Position numbers and translations under genes: made by a program. 64,000 nucleotides of DNA from Sporodiniella umbellata (lineage: Eukaryota; Mucoromycota; Mucoromycetes; Mucorales; Rhizopodaceae): contig JAIXMR010000033.1 in NCBI GenBank assembly GCA_025677835.1, positions 1 to 64,000 of the forward strand. The letters are read 5' to 3'. A model generated the notes under the pieces. It worked only from the letters and a program-made list of their open reading frames with translations. It did not search any database and was not told where the DNA came from. Position 1 is the stretch's first letter. Each line of letters starts with the position of its first letter. This document shows positions 1 to 13,270 of this stretch, one piece after another.

Positions 1-662
1 GGATCTGTTATGGTTTATTGGATGATATCACGGACTCGTTTGCGCCTTTGATTCGAGCGATTGAGTTTGAAGTAGATTCGATTGATGAGCTAGTTCTTAT
101 CTTGAAAGAATCAGAACAATCAGACATGTTGAGACGTATTGGATACTGCAGAAAACGAATGATGGGTTTGTTGCGCCTACTTTCCAGCAAGACGGACGTT
201 GTTAAAACCTTGATCAAACGAGGAGAAATGGTATCTGAAGAAGGCTCTCGACCCGCTTTGAGTAAAGAGGTATCCCTTTACCTGGGCGATGTTCAAGGTA
301 AAGTTTCTTTTGGTATCGAGAGACTTGTTTACTGAAAACTGTTGCTAGATCATATCTTGAGTATGCTGCAATCTCTCAATCACTACGAAAAAATTTCCTC
401 CCGATCTCACTCCAATTACTTGGCTCAAATCTCCATTGAAATGACACAGACAAACAACGAGATCAACGATGTCTTGTCCAAACTGACTGCTTTGGGTAGT
501 ATTCTGGTGCCTATGAATTTAGTCACCGGTCTATGGGGAATGAACGTACAGGTACCAGGTCAATATCAAGAGGACCTGACATGGTTTGTGGGTATCATGA
601 CAGGTATTCTTGCTTTCTGCATTGCATCTACCATGCTCATGAGATATTATAATATTGTATAA
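1..662 (+). CDS. CorA/Alr-type Mg2+ transporter, 3' part
   Basis: C-terminal part of a CorA-superfamily magnesium channel of the fungal Alr/Mnr2 branch, which admits Mg2+ across the plasma or vacuolar membrane. The 5' end lies outside the window. Exon 1 is open from base 3 and ends at 297; the intron is 298-348; the last exon runs 349-662. The first part encodes a stretch containing LLDDITDSFAPLI, typical of the long cytoplasmic helices. The last exon carries the family signature GMN (in LWGMNVQVPG) after the first membrane helix, then a second helix and a short tail, so the pore end of the protein is complete. The family is clear; whether it is the Alr1 or Mnr2 member cannot be decided without the N terminus. 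Confidence 0.9.
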
Positions 663-979
663 AACACACACAACACATACACACACAACACAAAAATCCT
701 ATCTCTGTACACACTTACGCAAATAAACCATGGGCTGCATTAAAGCCTTTTCAGTTAACTATTGATGCATCTGAGTCTGTCTAAATTTCTTTTTTCTTTT
801 TTTCTGCTTTCCATGCATGTGGCGTGTGATGGTTTATTTGCCTTTTATCCTTTGGAAATCATGTGTCTTTCTTAAATGAGAATCTACCTTTGCCATCATG
901 AACAGGCTTGGTTAAAACTCTACTTTAAATAGATGCAAGAGCACATACCCTAGTCTCTTTAGGGTTATGAAAACCTCAC

Positions 980-1010
<31 letters not shown>

Positions 1011-1248
1011 AGTTGTGCTTTAAACATGCGTAGTAACGGTGAGTTGGATCTAATTCACTCAGTTTTTTTTTTTTTTTTTTTACAAGTAACCTAAACTATG
1101 TGTCTCTAATAAAAGAGAAAAAGCACTTGTACAAATGATTTCTAAAGCAGCTAAAAGATGATAGAATGTGTGTATTTTATACTATTAGAAAGTGTGTGTA
1201 GGTTTAGGGGAAAGAGAGAGATATATATGTATGATAAAACGAGAGAGA
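663..1248. other. Convergent intergenic gap with poly-A and poly-T tracts
   Basis: Shared 3' flank of the CorA gene (+) and the Vac1 gene (-). It holds an A run of about 28 at roughly 981-1008, a T run at about 1063-1081 and a short CA-rich stretch just after the CorA stop. No reading frame or RNA gene was recognised. Confidence 0.6.
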
Positions 1249-3242
1249 TTAATCAAGTTTGGACTGAATCTGGTCAATTTCGCGTTGTAGTTCTTTCAAG
1301 CTTAATTCCAAGGTGTTGATATCATCCGTTCTTCCTTCAGATGCAGCTTCACAGATAAATCCTTGTACCAGGTTTGATTGCTCTAGATAGGTATCTAGCT
1401 GTTGCTGCAGTAACTTCCGTTCTGGTTTTTCTTTCAAAATGCGCGGTAGCATTTGAAGTGGCATCATGTTTTGTTGTAAATAAAGGGTTGATGCAATACA
1501 GACGTTGGTCTGAAGTCGCTTCATGCAAGGCGATCGAGAAGGGAGTGCCTTGATACTCTTGACTAAAGTATCATAAAGAGCAAAATTGTCCAAAAGCGAT
1601 TTTCGGATCTGACTGGCTCGAATATAGTTTTCGTGTGTTTTGGATATTGTCTTTTGTTTTCTGTAAATAAAAGAAGATGTGTCAACGATTTCGGATAGCC
1701 TCTTGTATTTCTTACTCTAATTTAAGGATCCATTGATGGAATCTGGGTAATAGGTTCTCGATGGTAGTTTGGGTGATAGAGAGTTGATGATATAAACGAA
1801 AAACGGCAGGTGGGTTTTGTTTCTGTTCGTTGGCTAGTTTTCTTCTAAAGGCGTATCTTACACAGTTACAGCAAGCGCGTGTATCGCCCACTGGGTCAGC
1901 ATCAAAGGTATCTACGACCAAGGTTAGAGCAAGGGTTTAAAGGCTATTTATAGCTGTAGCTTACCGGAAGACATGTCTATAAAGAGAGGAATCATCTTTG
2001 AGCATCGTAGATTGCCACATACTACCTTTCCACACAAACGACAATGGTGCTTTCGATTGATCAAGGTGAACGTACTCCTACAGAAAGTCAATGGCAACCC
2101 GACTTCTTTTACTAGCTATTTACTCGCAATAGGGACACTTTTTCACAGTCTTGTCGTCTTCCCATTTTGTCACTGACTGTTCACCATCTTTTCAGAAAGT
2201 AAATAAAAGATCCAAGCATCTATAGAGGGGTAGCCTACCTCTATACTTGAGCTTTAAACTCAAGATACTATTGTTATTAGAAACAAAACTCGATTTGGGT
2301 GACAGGATGCTTCCTAGGCTATCTCTTGAAGATACAGATTCTGTTCTTTCCAGGGACATGCTCTGTACACTTCCTGTAGGAGATAGCAAACTATGGATTG
2401 GACGTTCATGGCTAAAGGGAGTATCCGTTGATTGATGAATTCTAGCCAGCTATAGACACAAAAGAGGGTTGAATAGAGTGTTTAGGATGTGATCGATTAC
2501 CTTTTCCAACCGTTTTTCGAGTCGGTTGCTCTCAAGATGAACCATGTCTATGATCTTTGCGCGTTTGCTCAGCAAGATGTCAGTCTTGTTACGAGTCGTA
2601 CCACGGTGATCCATATAGCATTCCCGGTTTACATAACACAACATGCATACTTTATACCAAACACCGTTCTCTGGATCATGTTCTGCATGACGATTCAACT
2701 TGATTTCGTACTGGGTATGTATATGACAGAAGCAATAGCCACACCTGATAACGTTCATGAATAAACATACGTATTTATAGACCGCTTACATTCGACAGTG
2801 TTGTTTTCCAGACTTGTTCACCACACGACCACAGCCAGGTATCTGACAAGGATCGTGCCCTGACTCACGCTGCCAATGGTCTCGTGTAACATACTCTTGC
2901 GTGGAAGTATCCGAAACAAAAAAATTGGCTTGGGTGTTCAGGTCAACCCATTGTTTAGGTCCCGTTTGAGTGATAAGTGAACTCGAGACTTTCTTTTGCG
3001 CATGGCGAAGCCAGCCTAACAAGGCCCCTTTGGAATCTTCTTCATTGTGCTCATTATCTAAATGCTATAGAATGAACAATCTTATTTATATAAAGTTCAA
3101 GATAAAAAAAAAAAAAAAGAGGGAAAGCTTCTATTACACTATTCAACGCCTGAAGAGACAGACAGGGTGCTTGACATATAGGACAAGCCACGCTCTCGTG
3201 GGGAACATAGTCTTGGTAGTTGGACTGATGATCTGTTGTCAT
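1249..3242 (-). CDS. Vac1/Pep7/Rabenosyn-type FYVE endosomal tether
   Basis: Adaptor for vesicle tethering at the endosome; the family binds PI3P, Rab5/Vps21 and Vps45. Eight exons can be joined with GT-AG borders: 3242-3138, 3064-2790, 2744-2501, 2449-2239, 2187-2124, 2077-1965, 1911-1716 and 1660-1249. The protein starts with a C2H2 finger (CPIC, then HLDNEH across the first junction). A FYVE-like cysteine cluster follows (PGCGR, QHCRMCGYC, then CMLC). After a Ser-rich linker comes a second cluster (WEDDKTVKKCPYC, RKHHCRLCGKVVC, CCNC). A C-terminal helical region ends in a coiled coil that fits the Rab-binding part. The start is the first ATG before the C2H2 finger. It is divergent from the diflavin reductase gene, with 164 nt between the two starts. 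Confidence 0.92.
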
Positions 3243-3406
3243 TCTGTTTCTTTACCAATAAAAAAAAAAAAAAAAAGGGAAAAGAAAAGAAAATAAAGGG
3301 TTTGAATTATGCGAATGCTGAGAATTAATAAGAAAAAAAAAAAAAGAAACTTGGCTGATATCTAATCTTTTTTTATTATTATTATTAGTTGGTGAATTAG
3401 ATTAGA
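3243..3406. promoter_or_regulatory. Divergent promoter gap, Vac1 / Tah18
   Basis: Only 164 nt separate the start codons of two divergently transcribed genes, so both core promoters must lie here or inside the 5' exons. The gap holds two A runs (near 3260 and 3340) and a TTATTATTATTA stretch just before the plus-strand ATG. No specific factor site was recognised. Confidence 0.5.
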
Positions 3407-5409
<2,003 letters not shown>

Positions 5410-6001
5410 AATAAATCAGATCAAAATAGAGCCCTCTTTCTGTCAGTTTCTCTTCTATCTCTTTTTAATAAGCACGGTAAAAAGGGATTATTTTAACAAC
5501 CCATCTCTTTGTTCTCTTCCTCTCTCTCTCTCTCGAGCATGGCTTGATTAGCCCATAGAAAAAAAATTATTTTTCTGTTATTTTCAACTGCCTACCTTGT
5601 TTTGAAAGCCTTTGGGAGACTATTCAGAATTGGGTATAGTCAAGATACGCCAAAAAAATCCAGTAAAGGCACAATATGAGGTTTTGTAAAAAAAAAAAAA
5701 AAAAAAAAAAAAGGTAGATAAAAGTAGGATGAGACTGACGAAAGCCAATGCTTGATGTCATGTACCTGACAATGGTTCCCCCCCTTTTTTTTTTTCTCGT
5801 TACAGCGGAAGGTGGATTGTTTTCTATGACCGCTCATAGTTTAGGCGTGAGATTCTGTCCCTGAGTTTAAAGCGAGACATAAAAAGTAGGCCAAGCTTGA
5901 GAAAATGCTTACCAATAAGAATCAAGGCAGGGAAAGTTCTATTGTTTAGACTGTACATCACACCAAAGTAGTCAATGGTTACTATTTTTATTTATTGATT
6001 C
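5410..6001. other. Convergent intergenic gap
   Basis: Shared 3' flank of the diflavin reductase gene and the transporter gene. It contains a CT-rich stretch near 5520, a long A run at about 5689-5712 and a C/T homopolymer pair near 5780. No gene was recognised; the short frames here are built on the homopolymers. Confidence 0.55.
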
Positions 6002-7605
6002 TTAAAAGTCTGTCGTCTGATGAAACAAGCTGCCGATTTCCTCCAATGACTTGTTTGCAGTCTATTTTTGTCATTAGTCAAGCTGCACACTTTCTTTCCT
6101 TTTACATTACCTCTGGTAAGAAACGGGTGATCAAAACCCAAAGAAGGGCAGATACCAAGGCATAGAACCAAAAAGTACCGCTGGGTGAGAGCCACTGGGT
6201 CATGGAAAGAAAAGTAGAAGCTACAAGAAAGTTAAAGAGCCAATTAGTCGCCGTAGCAATCCCATTAGCTTTGCCGCGTAATGGCAGAGGGAAGAGTTCA
6301 GCCTGAACAACCCAAGGAATATAACCCAAGCCAAGTGCATAACTGGCAACATACGCGACCAGGGCAAATAGGAGCCAACCATGACTTCCCGTATCGCGTT
6401 GGAAGCAAAGGCCGAGTAAACCCAGGCTGAGGATCATAGTCAACATGGTGAGAATAAGGATCCAGCGACGACCTTGACGGTCGATCCAGTAAATAGCCAT
6501 CACGGTAAACACCATATTAGCCAAAGCGACCAAGAGAGCCAAGGTAGTAGGATCTTGAAAATCAGCCATGGTCAAGATTGTGGCCGCGTAATACATCACT
6601 GTGTTGAACCCGCTGAGCTGTTGGGCAGCCTGTAAGAGACAGGCAATCAACAGAGGCTGACCGTAGCTTGGCTTCAGAAAATCCCCATAACTTCCTGAAC
6701 TTGCATACATGCTATCTTCCCGAATGGCTTCTATCTCTTGATCGAGTAGTTCATCCGACACGCGTGTTCCATAAACCCGTCGAAGAGTGGCATGGGCAGA
6801 CGTCATCTTACCCATCACCACCTGGTGTCTTGGACTCTCTGGCATCGTCGGCATAACACTCAACTGAATCAAGGCAGGTAAAGCCCCCAAGCCAAACATA
6901 TAGCGCCAACCCTCTTCCCTACTCACAAAAGCTAAATTAACACCATAGGCTGTCACTTGGCCCAGCGTCACAACAAATGTGTTGAGTGTTGAAAGTCTAC
7001 CACGAACATGTTTGGGTGCCACTTCACCTTTTTACAAAAAATAAACAGAAAAATAAACAGAAAAACAAAAAAAAAAGAAGAATAAATAACAGTCGTATTG
7101 AATACATGTATATATATATATATCTTTATTGAAATAGACATACAGCAACAAGAAAAGAGGGGGAAGGTAGATGGAGAGAAATACAAACAAAAACTTACCT
7201 ATATAAACAGGTGTAATCATCGAAGCTATACCAACACCCAAGCCTACAATCCATCTTCCAATTACCAAAGCCATAAAACTCCCTGCCAATGCAAGTAAGG
7301 TGGAACCCAAGATAAAAATGAGGGATGCCAAAAGTACCAAAGGCTAGAAGTCAAATGTAAAAAAGAATAAAGACTCTCTCTCTCTTTTTTTTTTTTTGTT
7401 ACCTTTCTTCCATAGAGATCTGACAGCTAAGAACATGTCAAAGCTGGATGGTTCTATCTTTCTTATGACTTACCGGTCCCGCAAAAAGACCACCAACAAT
7501 AGCGCCCAAGGTGGTACCAGCCACAATCCATTCTTTTTGAGGTGTAGACAATAGAAAGTCTTTTTCAAGAGGCCCTAAAGCGCCCGAGATGACTAAAGAC
7601 AGGTC

Positions 7606-7636
<31 letters not shown>

Positions 7637-7772
7637 GGGATTACTTACTGCCTGTATCGTAACCAAAAAGAAACCCACCTAAACAGACGGAAAGAACAAG
7701 CATGTATAAAAAAAAAGTAGGCTTCTCTTCGCCCCCTTCCTCTAAACCAATCATTCTGTATTCACTTTCCAT
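6002..7772 (-). CDS. MFS sugar/myo-inositol transporter (Itr1-like)
   Basis: Plasma-membrane proton symporter of the sugar porter family, closest in pattern to fungal myo-inositol transporters. Six exons can be joined. The first starts at 7772 with a short acidic N terminus and reaches GGFLFGYDTG, the helix 1 signature. Later exons encode LSDLYGRK (loop 2-3 motif), PESPRH, AAQQLSGFN, DRQGRR and QAELFPLPLRGK. The last exon, after a short 3' intron, gives ETANKSLEEI, the usual PETKGKSLEE-like end, and stops at 6002. All hallmark motifs are intact and about twelve hydrophobic segments fit. Substrate is inferred from family pattern only; a hexose or polyol is also possible. Confidence 0.9.
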
Positions 7773-10018
7773 TCTGTGCCAAAAAAAAAAAAAAAAAAAA
7801 AAAAGGAAAAAAAAAGAAAATGTGAAAGTAGAGGAGGAAATAGGAGGGAGTGATTGTTTTCAATCCCAGACAAGAAAATCGATGACTTTAGAAAGGGGTT
7901 TCTTAGCTTAAAAGAAATATGTCAATGTCCAGAGGTGCTTTGAAAGAATGTTCTTTTAAAAAAAGAGAATAGTCACTGTAGTAGCCATAAGAGTATGTAA
8001 GCCAATAAAAAAAAAAAAAGAAGACATCTGTGCAGTCAGGTTACCCAATAAGGACGGACTCTCTATTTATAAACAATAGACGAGGTGAGTGTAACGTCAA
8101 TGAAAATCAATGATTGGTGTCAATTTTCTTTTGTGGCATAAAAGTATTTACAGAAACTTTTATTTTTAAATATCTGTTTTTTTTTGGGGGGGGTCAAAGA
8201 TGTACAAAAGAAGGGGAGAAAGAGAGTGCGTCTACGTATTTACATGAAAAGAAAACGGAGGGTATACAGAATGGGTTGTGATTGCTTATTCTTTTCGGAT
8301 ACGAAGTTTTACAAGCCAGGAAAGCCATCGGTGACTAGGATGAACATAAGAAGAGGCAGATTCTTGCTCACAAAGCGAATGCACTCGATTCCTAGGTTTC
8401 ACTCGGGATTCCCGTTTGAGTGTGCAGTGTTTGTTGGATTTAGACGAGCAGAGCGTGTCAGGGTTAGTTTCGCTGGAGACTCGAGAGGGACTGATCTGGA
8501 GAGGCTCTGATTTATGGTAGGTGGCAAACAGGTCTGTATTGAAGTGTTCTTGAAATCGGGAGGTGGTGACCATGCTAAAGTTGTGTTGATAATAACAAAA
8601 AAGAAAAGTGAAGAAACCAATTTTTAAAGTACTGTGCTTTTCTACCTCTCTACCGGAAACACTTCAACTCCGCCTTTTCTAAAAAAGAAAAATAGCCAGA
8701 TTTCGTTCTCAGTGAAAGCCTAAAAAAGGAATCACAAGACACCAGAAAACATTCCATGTGTAGGTAATCCTGCATTCCCATTGGCTGCATAAACTATTTT
8801 CTACTTTTTTTTCCCCTTTTGGAGCCTTGGTGAGGTGTGTTTTGGTTTGATTCTATTTTGTCGTGAACATAGGCTGACAAAGTGAACACTAAAAAGACCC
8901 TAGTCTGTGGTTACGACCGGTACTTGGCATGGATTCCATTACTCACGTTGGCACAGTGTTTGGGTATGTAGAAAGTAAGACAAACATACATGCTTTCTTT
9001 TATTGGTCAAGCTCTCTTTTTTTTTTTTTTACGTTTACCTGCATAAATCGACGTTTTGCCCGTTTAGAGGCAAAATTCCATCGACATGGCCTCTCTCTTT
9101 ATGATCTCAATCCCTGCCCCGAAAGATACGCTCGGTTTGATAAGAGAATACGCAATTCTTTGTAAAGCAAGACATTACATCAAGTTCGTTCTGTTCTTTT
9201 GCGTAGCTACTTTAGTCAATAGGGCCAATGACCGGTCTAAGGTTTTTAAATGTGACAACCCGTGCTGACTGCTGTCTCCACGGCTTTCTCTTGAAGTGGC
9301 TCGATAACTTTCAGCCTTTCTTTGACTCGTTTGGTCTATAAACATGTTTCATTTCTCCCCTAACAACAGAGACATCCCATCGTCCTTTGTTTTTTTTTTT
9401 AAATGAGTTTTATCTATCGTCCTTTGTTTGTAAATCGGCCATTGATTTCTTTTAGAACTGAGATTTTTGTTTTCCTATCATCTGCCAAACCTTGATATGA
9501 CCTCAAAGAGCTTCTTGTACCACGTCAATGTAAACAATCGCTCAACGTCTTTTTAGGGTCTTGGGCATACCGTGTGTTGTTGTTTTCCTTAATAAGAAGG
9601 CATCTCTGGGTCAAGCGAAAGGGAGAACCAAACGTTCTTCCACTGGCTTTTGATAAAAACCCGTCTCTCGTTTCCAATCGCTTACATCAAACTGACTGAT
9701 GAGAGTATCTGTTGCGCACAGTGCGTCAAAATGTTGAAACAGATGCCTGTGGGAGCCGATATATCAAACGTGGGTGAAAACCACAACCGTAAACAAAAGT
9801 AAACCTTAAAAACAATATGTGCAGTCAGATGGGTCTTTTGTTATTATCGATGTTGATGTGTTTCAAACACTGTACGTTTTTTTTTTTTTTTAAAAAAAAA
9901 AAAGCGGTCAATGCTAGCACTTTTCGTAGCTGTTTCCATAGCAGTCACCACGCAAGCCTCGCTTGTGCTCTCCTTCTTTCTCTTTTTTTTTTTTTTTTTT
10001 TTCTTGGAGCCTGAAATA
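7773..10018. other. 2.2 kb intergenic region without a convincing gene
   Basis: Between the transporter start and the methyltransferase start. It holds several A/T homopolymers, including T(15)A(12) at about 9877-9903 just before the methyltransferase gene. Small open frames occur at 8286-8573 (-, 95 codons, Ser/Arg-rich) and 8929-9165 (+), but neither shows a recognisable domain or convincing splice structure. No tRNA fold was seen. It may contain the upstream promoter of the transporter and an unrecognised small gene. Confidence 0.45.
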
Positions 10019-10245
10019 ATGACAGAGGTGACAATCACAAAACGAGATGCTGAAAGAGTGACAATGGAACCTGAAAGATTAGAAAAGTTGGTGGAAAGAG
10101 CTCAGGAAGTGCTCAAGAACGATACAGTTGAAATACCCAAATTCTGGGTAGGCAAATACAAAAAGGAAGCAGCCAAAAATTGGGATCTGTTTTATAAAAG
10201 AAACACAACAAAGTTCTTTAAAGGCAAGGTTAGATTAAATAGCTC

Positions 10246-10279
<34 letters not shown>

Positions 10280-10987
10280 TAATAGGATCGTTATAGATCG
10301 TCATTGGACCGATCGTGAATTTGAAGAATTAGGTCATCAAGGAGGTCCAAAGAAACTTTTGGAGATTGGTTGTGGTGTAGGCAACTTTGTGTTTCCAGCA
10401 TTAGCCGATAATCCTTCTCTTTTTATTTACGCTTGTGATTTTTCGAAAAGGGCAGTGGAGATGGTCCAAAAAAACGAACAATACGACACTTTGCGTTGTC
10501 TTGGCTTCGTATGCGACTTAACCCAAGACCAATTGACAGATCATATCGAGCCCAACAGCTTGGATTTGGTAAGAATTCACTTTTTTTTTATTCTTGTTAG
10601 TTTTTAATCATCTTCAAAAAAAAAAAGATTTCTGCTTTGTTTGTCTTTTCTGCTATTCCCCCTGAAAAAATGGAATTTGCGCTCAAAAATATGTATCAAG
10701 TATTAAAGCCTGGAGGAAGAGTCTTGTTTCGCGACTACGGTATCTATGATGAAGCTCAGATCAAGTTTAGTAAATCGTGCGATAAGCGTTTAGAAGAAAA
10801 CTTTTATGTGCGTCAGGACGGTACGATGAGTTATTTCTTTTCTACAGAAGATCTGAAATCAAGGTTTGAAGCAGTTGGATTCAGCACTATTGAATGTAAC
10901 TATGTATACCGTGAGACAACCAATCGACAAAAGGAAATGAGAATCGATAGAATCTTTGCTCAAGCCAAATTTGAAAAAAACGAATAA
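10019..10987 (+). CDS. tRNA m3C32 methyltransferase (METTL2/6/8, Trm140 family)
   Basis: SAM-dependent methyltransferase that makes 3-methylcytidine at position 32 of tRNA(Thr/Ser). Three exons: 10019-10223, 10297-10568 and 10628-10987. The N-terminal part matches the family entry region (WDLFYKRNTTKFFKDRHW). Motif I is LLEIGCGVGN, followed by a Rossmann core (ALFVFSAIPPEKM) and the end VYRETTNRQK typical of the group. The family pattern KFFKDRHW is only restored if the first intron uses a GC donor (AAAG|gcaagg). The second intron ends at an AG inside an A run. A long T run precedes the ATG. Which tRNA is modified cannot be told from sequence alone. Confidence 0.93.
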
Positions 10988-11344
10988 ATACTGTATGCGA
11001 ACTTTGAACACATAGACTGGACGTCCATTCTTTACCTTTCTCTGCAACAACAGACCAGACATTCTGACTTTTTATATGGACCATGGACTCTTGCTTACCA
11101 TTCATAAAAGTAGTAGCTTAAAATAGTTGGCATTCTATTCAGTTTTCTTTTAAATCATTGAAGCGAACCTGTCAATTATTGGTCAGTTAAAATCTTAACT
11201 TCACCCCCCCCCCTATTTGTTGAGTAGATCCGCATTATAAAACACTTTTAACCGTTTTCCTGACCCATCAACATCCTAGTGTTTTCTTTCTTTTCTTTTT
11301 TTTTTTTTCTTTTTCTTTTTCTTTTTTTTTGGGGGAGTTCCAAA
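10988..11344. other. Intergenic gap upstream of lipase
   Basis: Flank between the methyltransferase stop and the lipase start. It contains a C run near 11204 and a TATA-like element at 11236. A 50-base T/CT-rich tract at about 11283-11330 sits directly before the lipase ATG, as is common ahead of highly expressed fungal genes. Confidence 0.5.
11236..11242 (+). promoter_or_regulatory. Candidate TATA box of the lipase gene
   Basis: TATAAAA lies 109 nt before the lipase ATG and is followed by a pyrimidine-rich tract. Position and sequence fit a core promoter; there is no other support. Confidence 0.4.
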
Positions 11345-13126
11345 ATGGTATTAAAATCAATTGTTTTCTATTTACCCTTAATTTCATCTGCTGTCTATTG
11401 CCTTCGTAGTTCAGCAAAGAACGATGACCTCCAATGGCCAGTGACCTATGCCAATACAGACAAACCACCTGCGATTTATGATCCTTCGGAACCATTGAGT
11501 ATTTATATGGACATTGTACGCGACAAGGTATTCATGGTATCGAACGAGATCGAACTCTTTCCTATCTCTAAAACGGTCAAGACGTTTGATCAACATGCTG
11601 ATATCTCTAAAGAACTCATGTTTATCTCCCTCCTTTGTAAAACAACCAACTGTAGAGAGAGTTTGGATGTTTGGGATTGTCCTGAATGTGAAAAGGTCTT
11701 GCCGGATGCTGTTGTCGTTCGTTCTTTCAAGACATTTCCACATGACGTGACAGGTCATATCTTGAGATCTCCATCGTAAATAATAGGTTGCATATTTCCT
11801 TTTTTTTTTACTGTTTTTTTTTCTTTTTTTTTTTTTTTTTTTTTTTTTTAGGTTAAAGACTTTGTTTATTCAAATAAGAGGAGCAAATAGTGATAACAAC
11901 AGAGTACTGGTAAGTTGTCTATTCATATCTATCTGATCACCGTTAACATTTGCTATGCTTATTTAGTGGAGCCAACGCCGATTGGTAAAACATCCCTTTA
12001 TACCCAAAGCACTTGTTCAAGAAGGTAAACGGTCATTGAAGCTGCACCATTTTTTTTTTTTTTTTTTTTTTTTTTGGTACCCAACAAGAATGTAATTAAA
12101 AAAAAACCTAGGCTATTTAACAGCTGCTCTGGATATTCGAAAGATTATTTATGATACTTTACGTGACCAAATGGCTTTATATCCTGATTATAAAGTAGTA
12201 GTTGCCAGGTAAGCCCTAGTTGGAACAAATCATTTTTATTTACCTTTTTGTGGTTGAAAATAAAAATAGCCATTCGTTTGGTGCTGCTGTAGGTTCTTTG
12301 GTATCTGCCCATCTTAAATTCGATATTCCTCAATTGAATACCAACAATTTCAAAGCTTATTTGCTGGGTAAGTTGTTATCTATTTGAACCCAAAAAAAAA
12401 AAAAAAAACTAAAGCCTTTTTGTTTTTTTTTTAAAAAAAGGCAAACCGAGAGTAGGAAATTATGACTATGCAAAATTCTTTGCAGATGAAGGAATAAAAG
12501 TACTTCGAGTGATTAATGCTTTAGATGGTAATCAAGAGCATATAAAAATGATAGTATTGACTTTATTTTTGTTGAACAGATGAACCGCATCAACCCTCTA
12601 TTCGTGATGGTTTTGTGGTAAGTCAATAATAAGCTAAGAATAAAAAGTTTACTAATGGACACACACCTTTTTTTTTTTTTTTTTTTTTTGATGCTATAGC
12701 ATGAAGGCGATGAATACTGGTTGAAATACTATAGTAGCAACGGAGAGCTAGAATTAAGTAAAGTTCAAAAGTAATCTACTTGTAACTCTCATTCTCACTT
12801 TGTTGCTTTTAAAAAGTGCACTGTCCGGGGCCTTTTGAAACTAGAAACTGCTCAAATTCAGCGCCTTATTATTCAACCTTTGAACATTCTGAGTAAGAGC
12901 TTTTAAAAATATGCTTTACAAGTAATTAACAATAGGACTTTTTCTTTTACCCAAAAAAAAAAAAAGGGTTTTTGGTGTACAAGAATCGTGTCTTCCCGAT
13001 GGCTCTTTACGTCTTAACTTTACAGCATTAATGGAAAGATTGGCTAGTGATTCAGAGCTAACCCCAGAAGAGTTAGAGATGGCTAACCAAGTAGCGCAGG
13101 GCCAACTAACACCAAATCCTATCTAA
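11345..13126 (+). CDS. Secreted class 3 lipase (Rhizomucor/Rhizopus type)
   Basis: Predicted extracellular triacylglycerol lipase. The N terminus is a hydrophobic signal peptide (MVLKSIVFYLPLISSAVYC). About ten exons can be joined. Family features follow in order: IQIRGANS (equivalent of FRGTNS), VQEGYLTA, the nucleophile elbow ASHSFGAA, KPRVGNYDYA, NALDDEPHQP with the catalytic Asp, VHEGDEYW with the catalytic His, and a CSNS motif near the C terminus. The elbow reads S-H-S-F-G, so the usual first Gly is Ser, and an intron splits that codon just before the catalytic Ser. In the late intron the donor after GAA-TTA-A must be used to reach the CSNS frame. The final exon starts after a poly-A 3' splice site. 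Divergent from classical lipases but with all triad residues present. Confidence 0.88.
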
Positions 13127-13162
13127 ACTTTTCTTATTTATTTTATCTTTTTTTGGGAGGGC

Positions 13163-13194
<32 letters not shown>

Positions 13195-13270
13195 AAACGA
13201 TTTTCACGATCCCCTCCTTCCTTTTCTTTAGCGTTTTAGGATATCAACCCGATCTGTTTTCGTTTTGTAT

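Noticed and set aside
8184..8620. Overlapping frames on both strands (108 codons plus, 95 codons minus)
   Set aside because: Neither has a recognisable domain or splice context, and they overlap each other; at most one could be real. Mentioned under the intergenic entry only.
8929..9268. Two overlapping plus-strand frames with a possible intron
   Set aside because: The joined sequence runs through a T tract and matches no family I know; stop codons follow quickly.
9844..10038. Lys/Phe-rich frames across the T and A runs
   Set aside because: Translation of homopolymers; the same applies to frames near 3000-3300, 19256-19534, 25098-25403 and 61008-61240.
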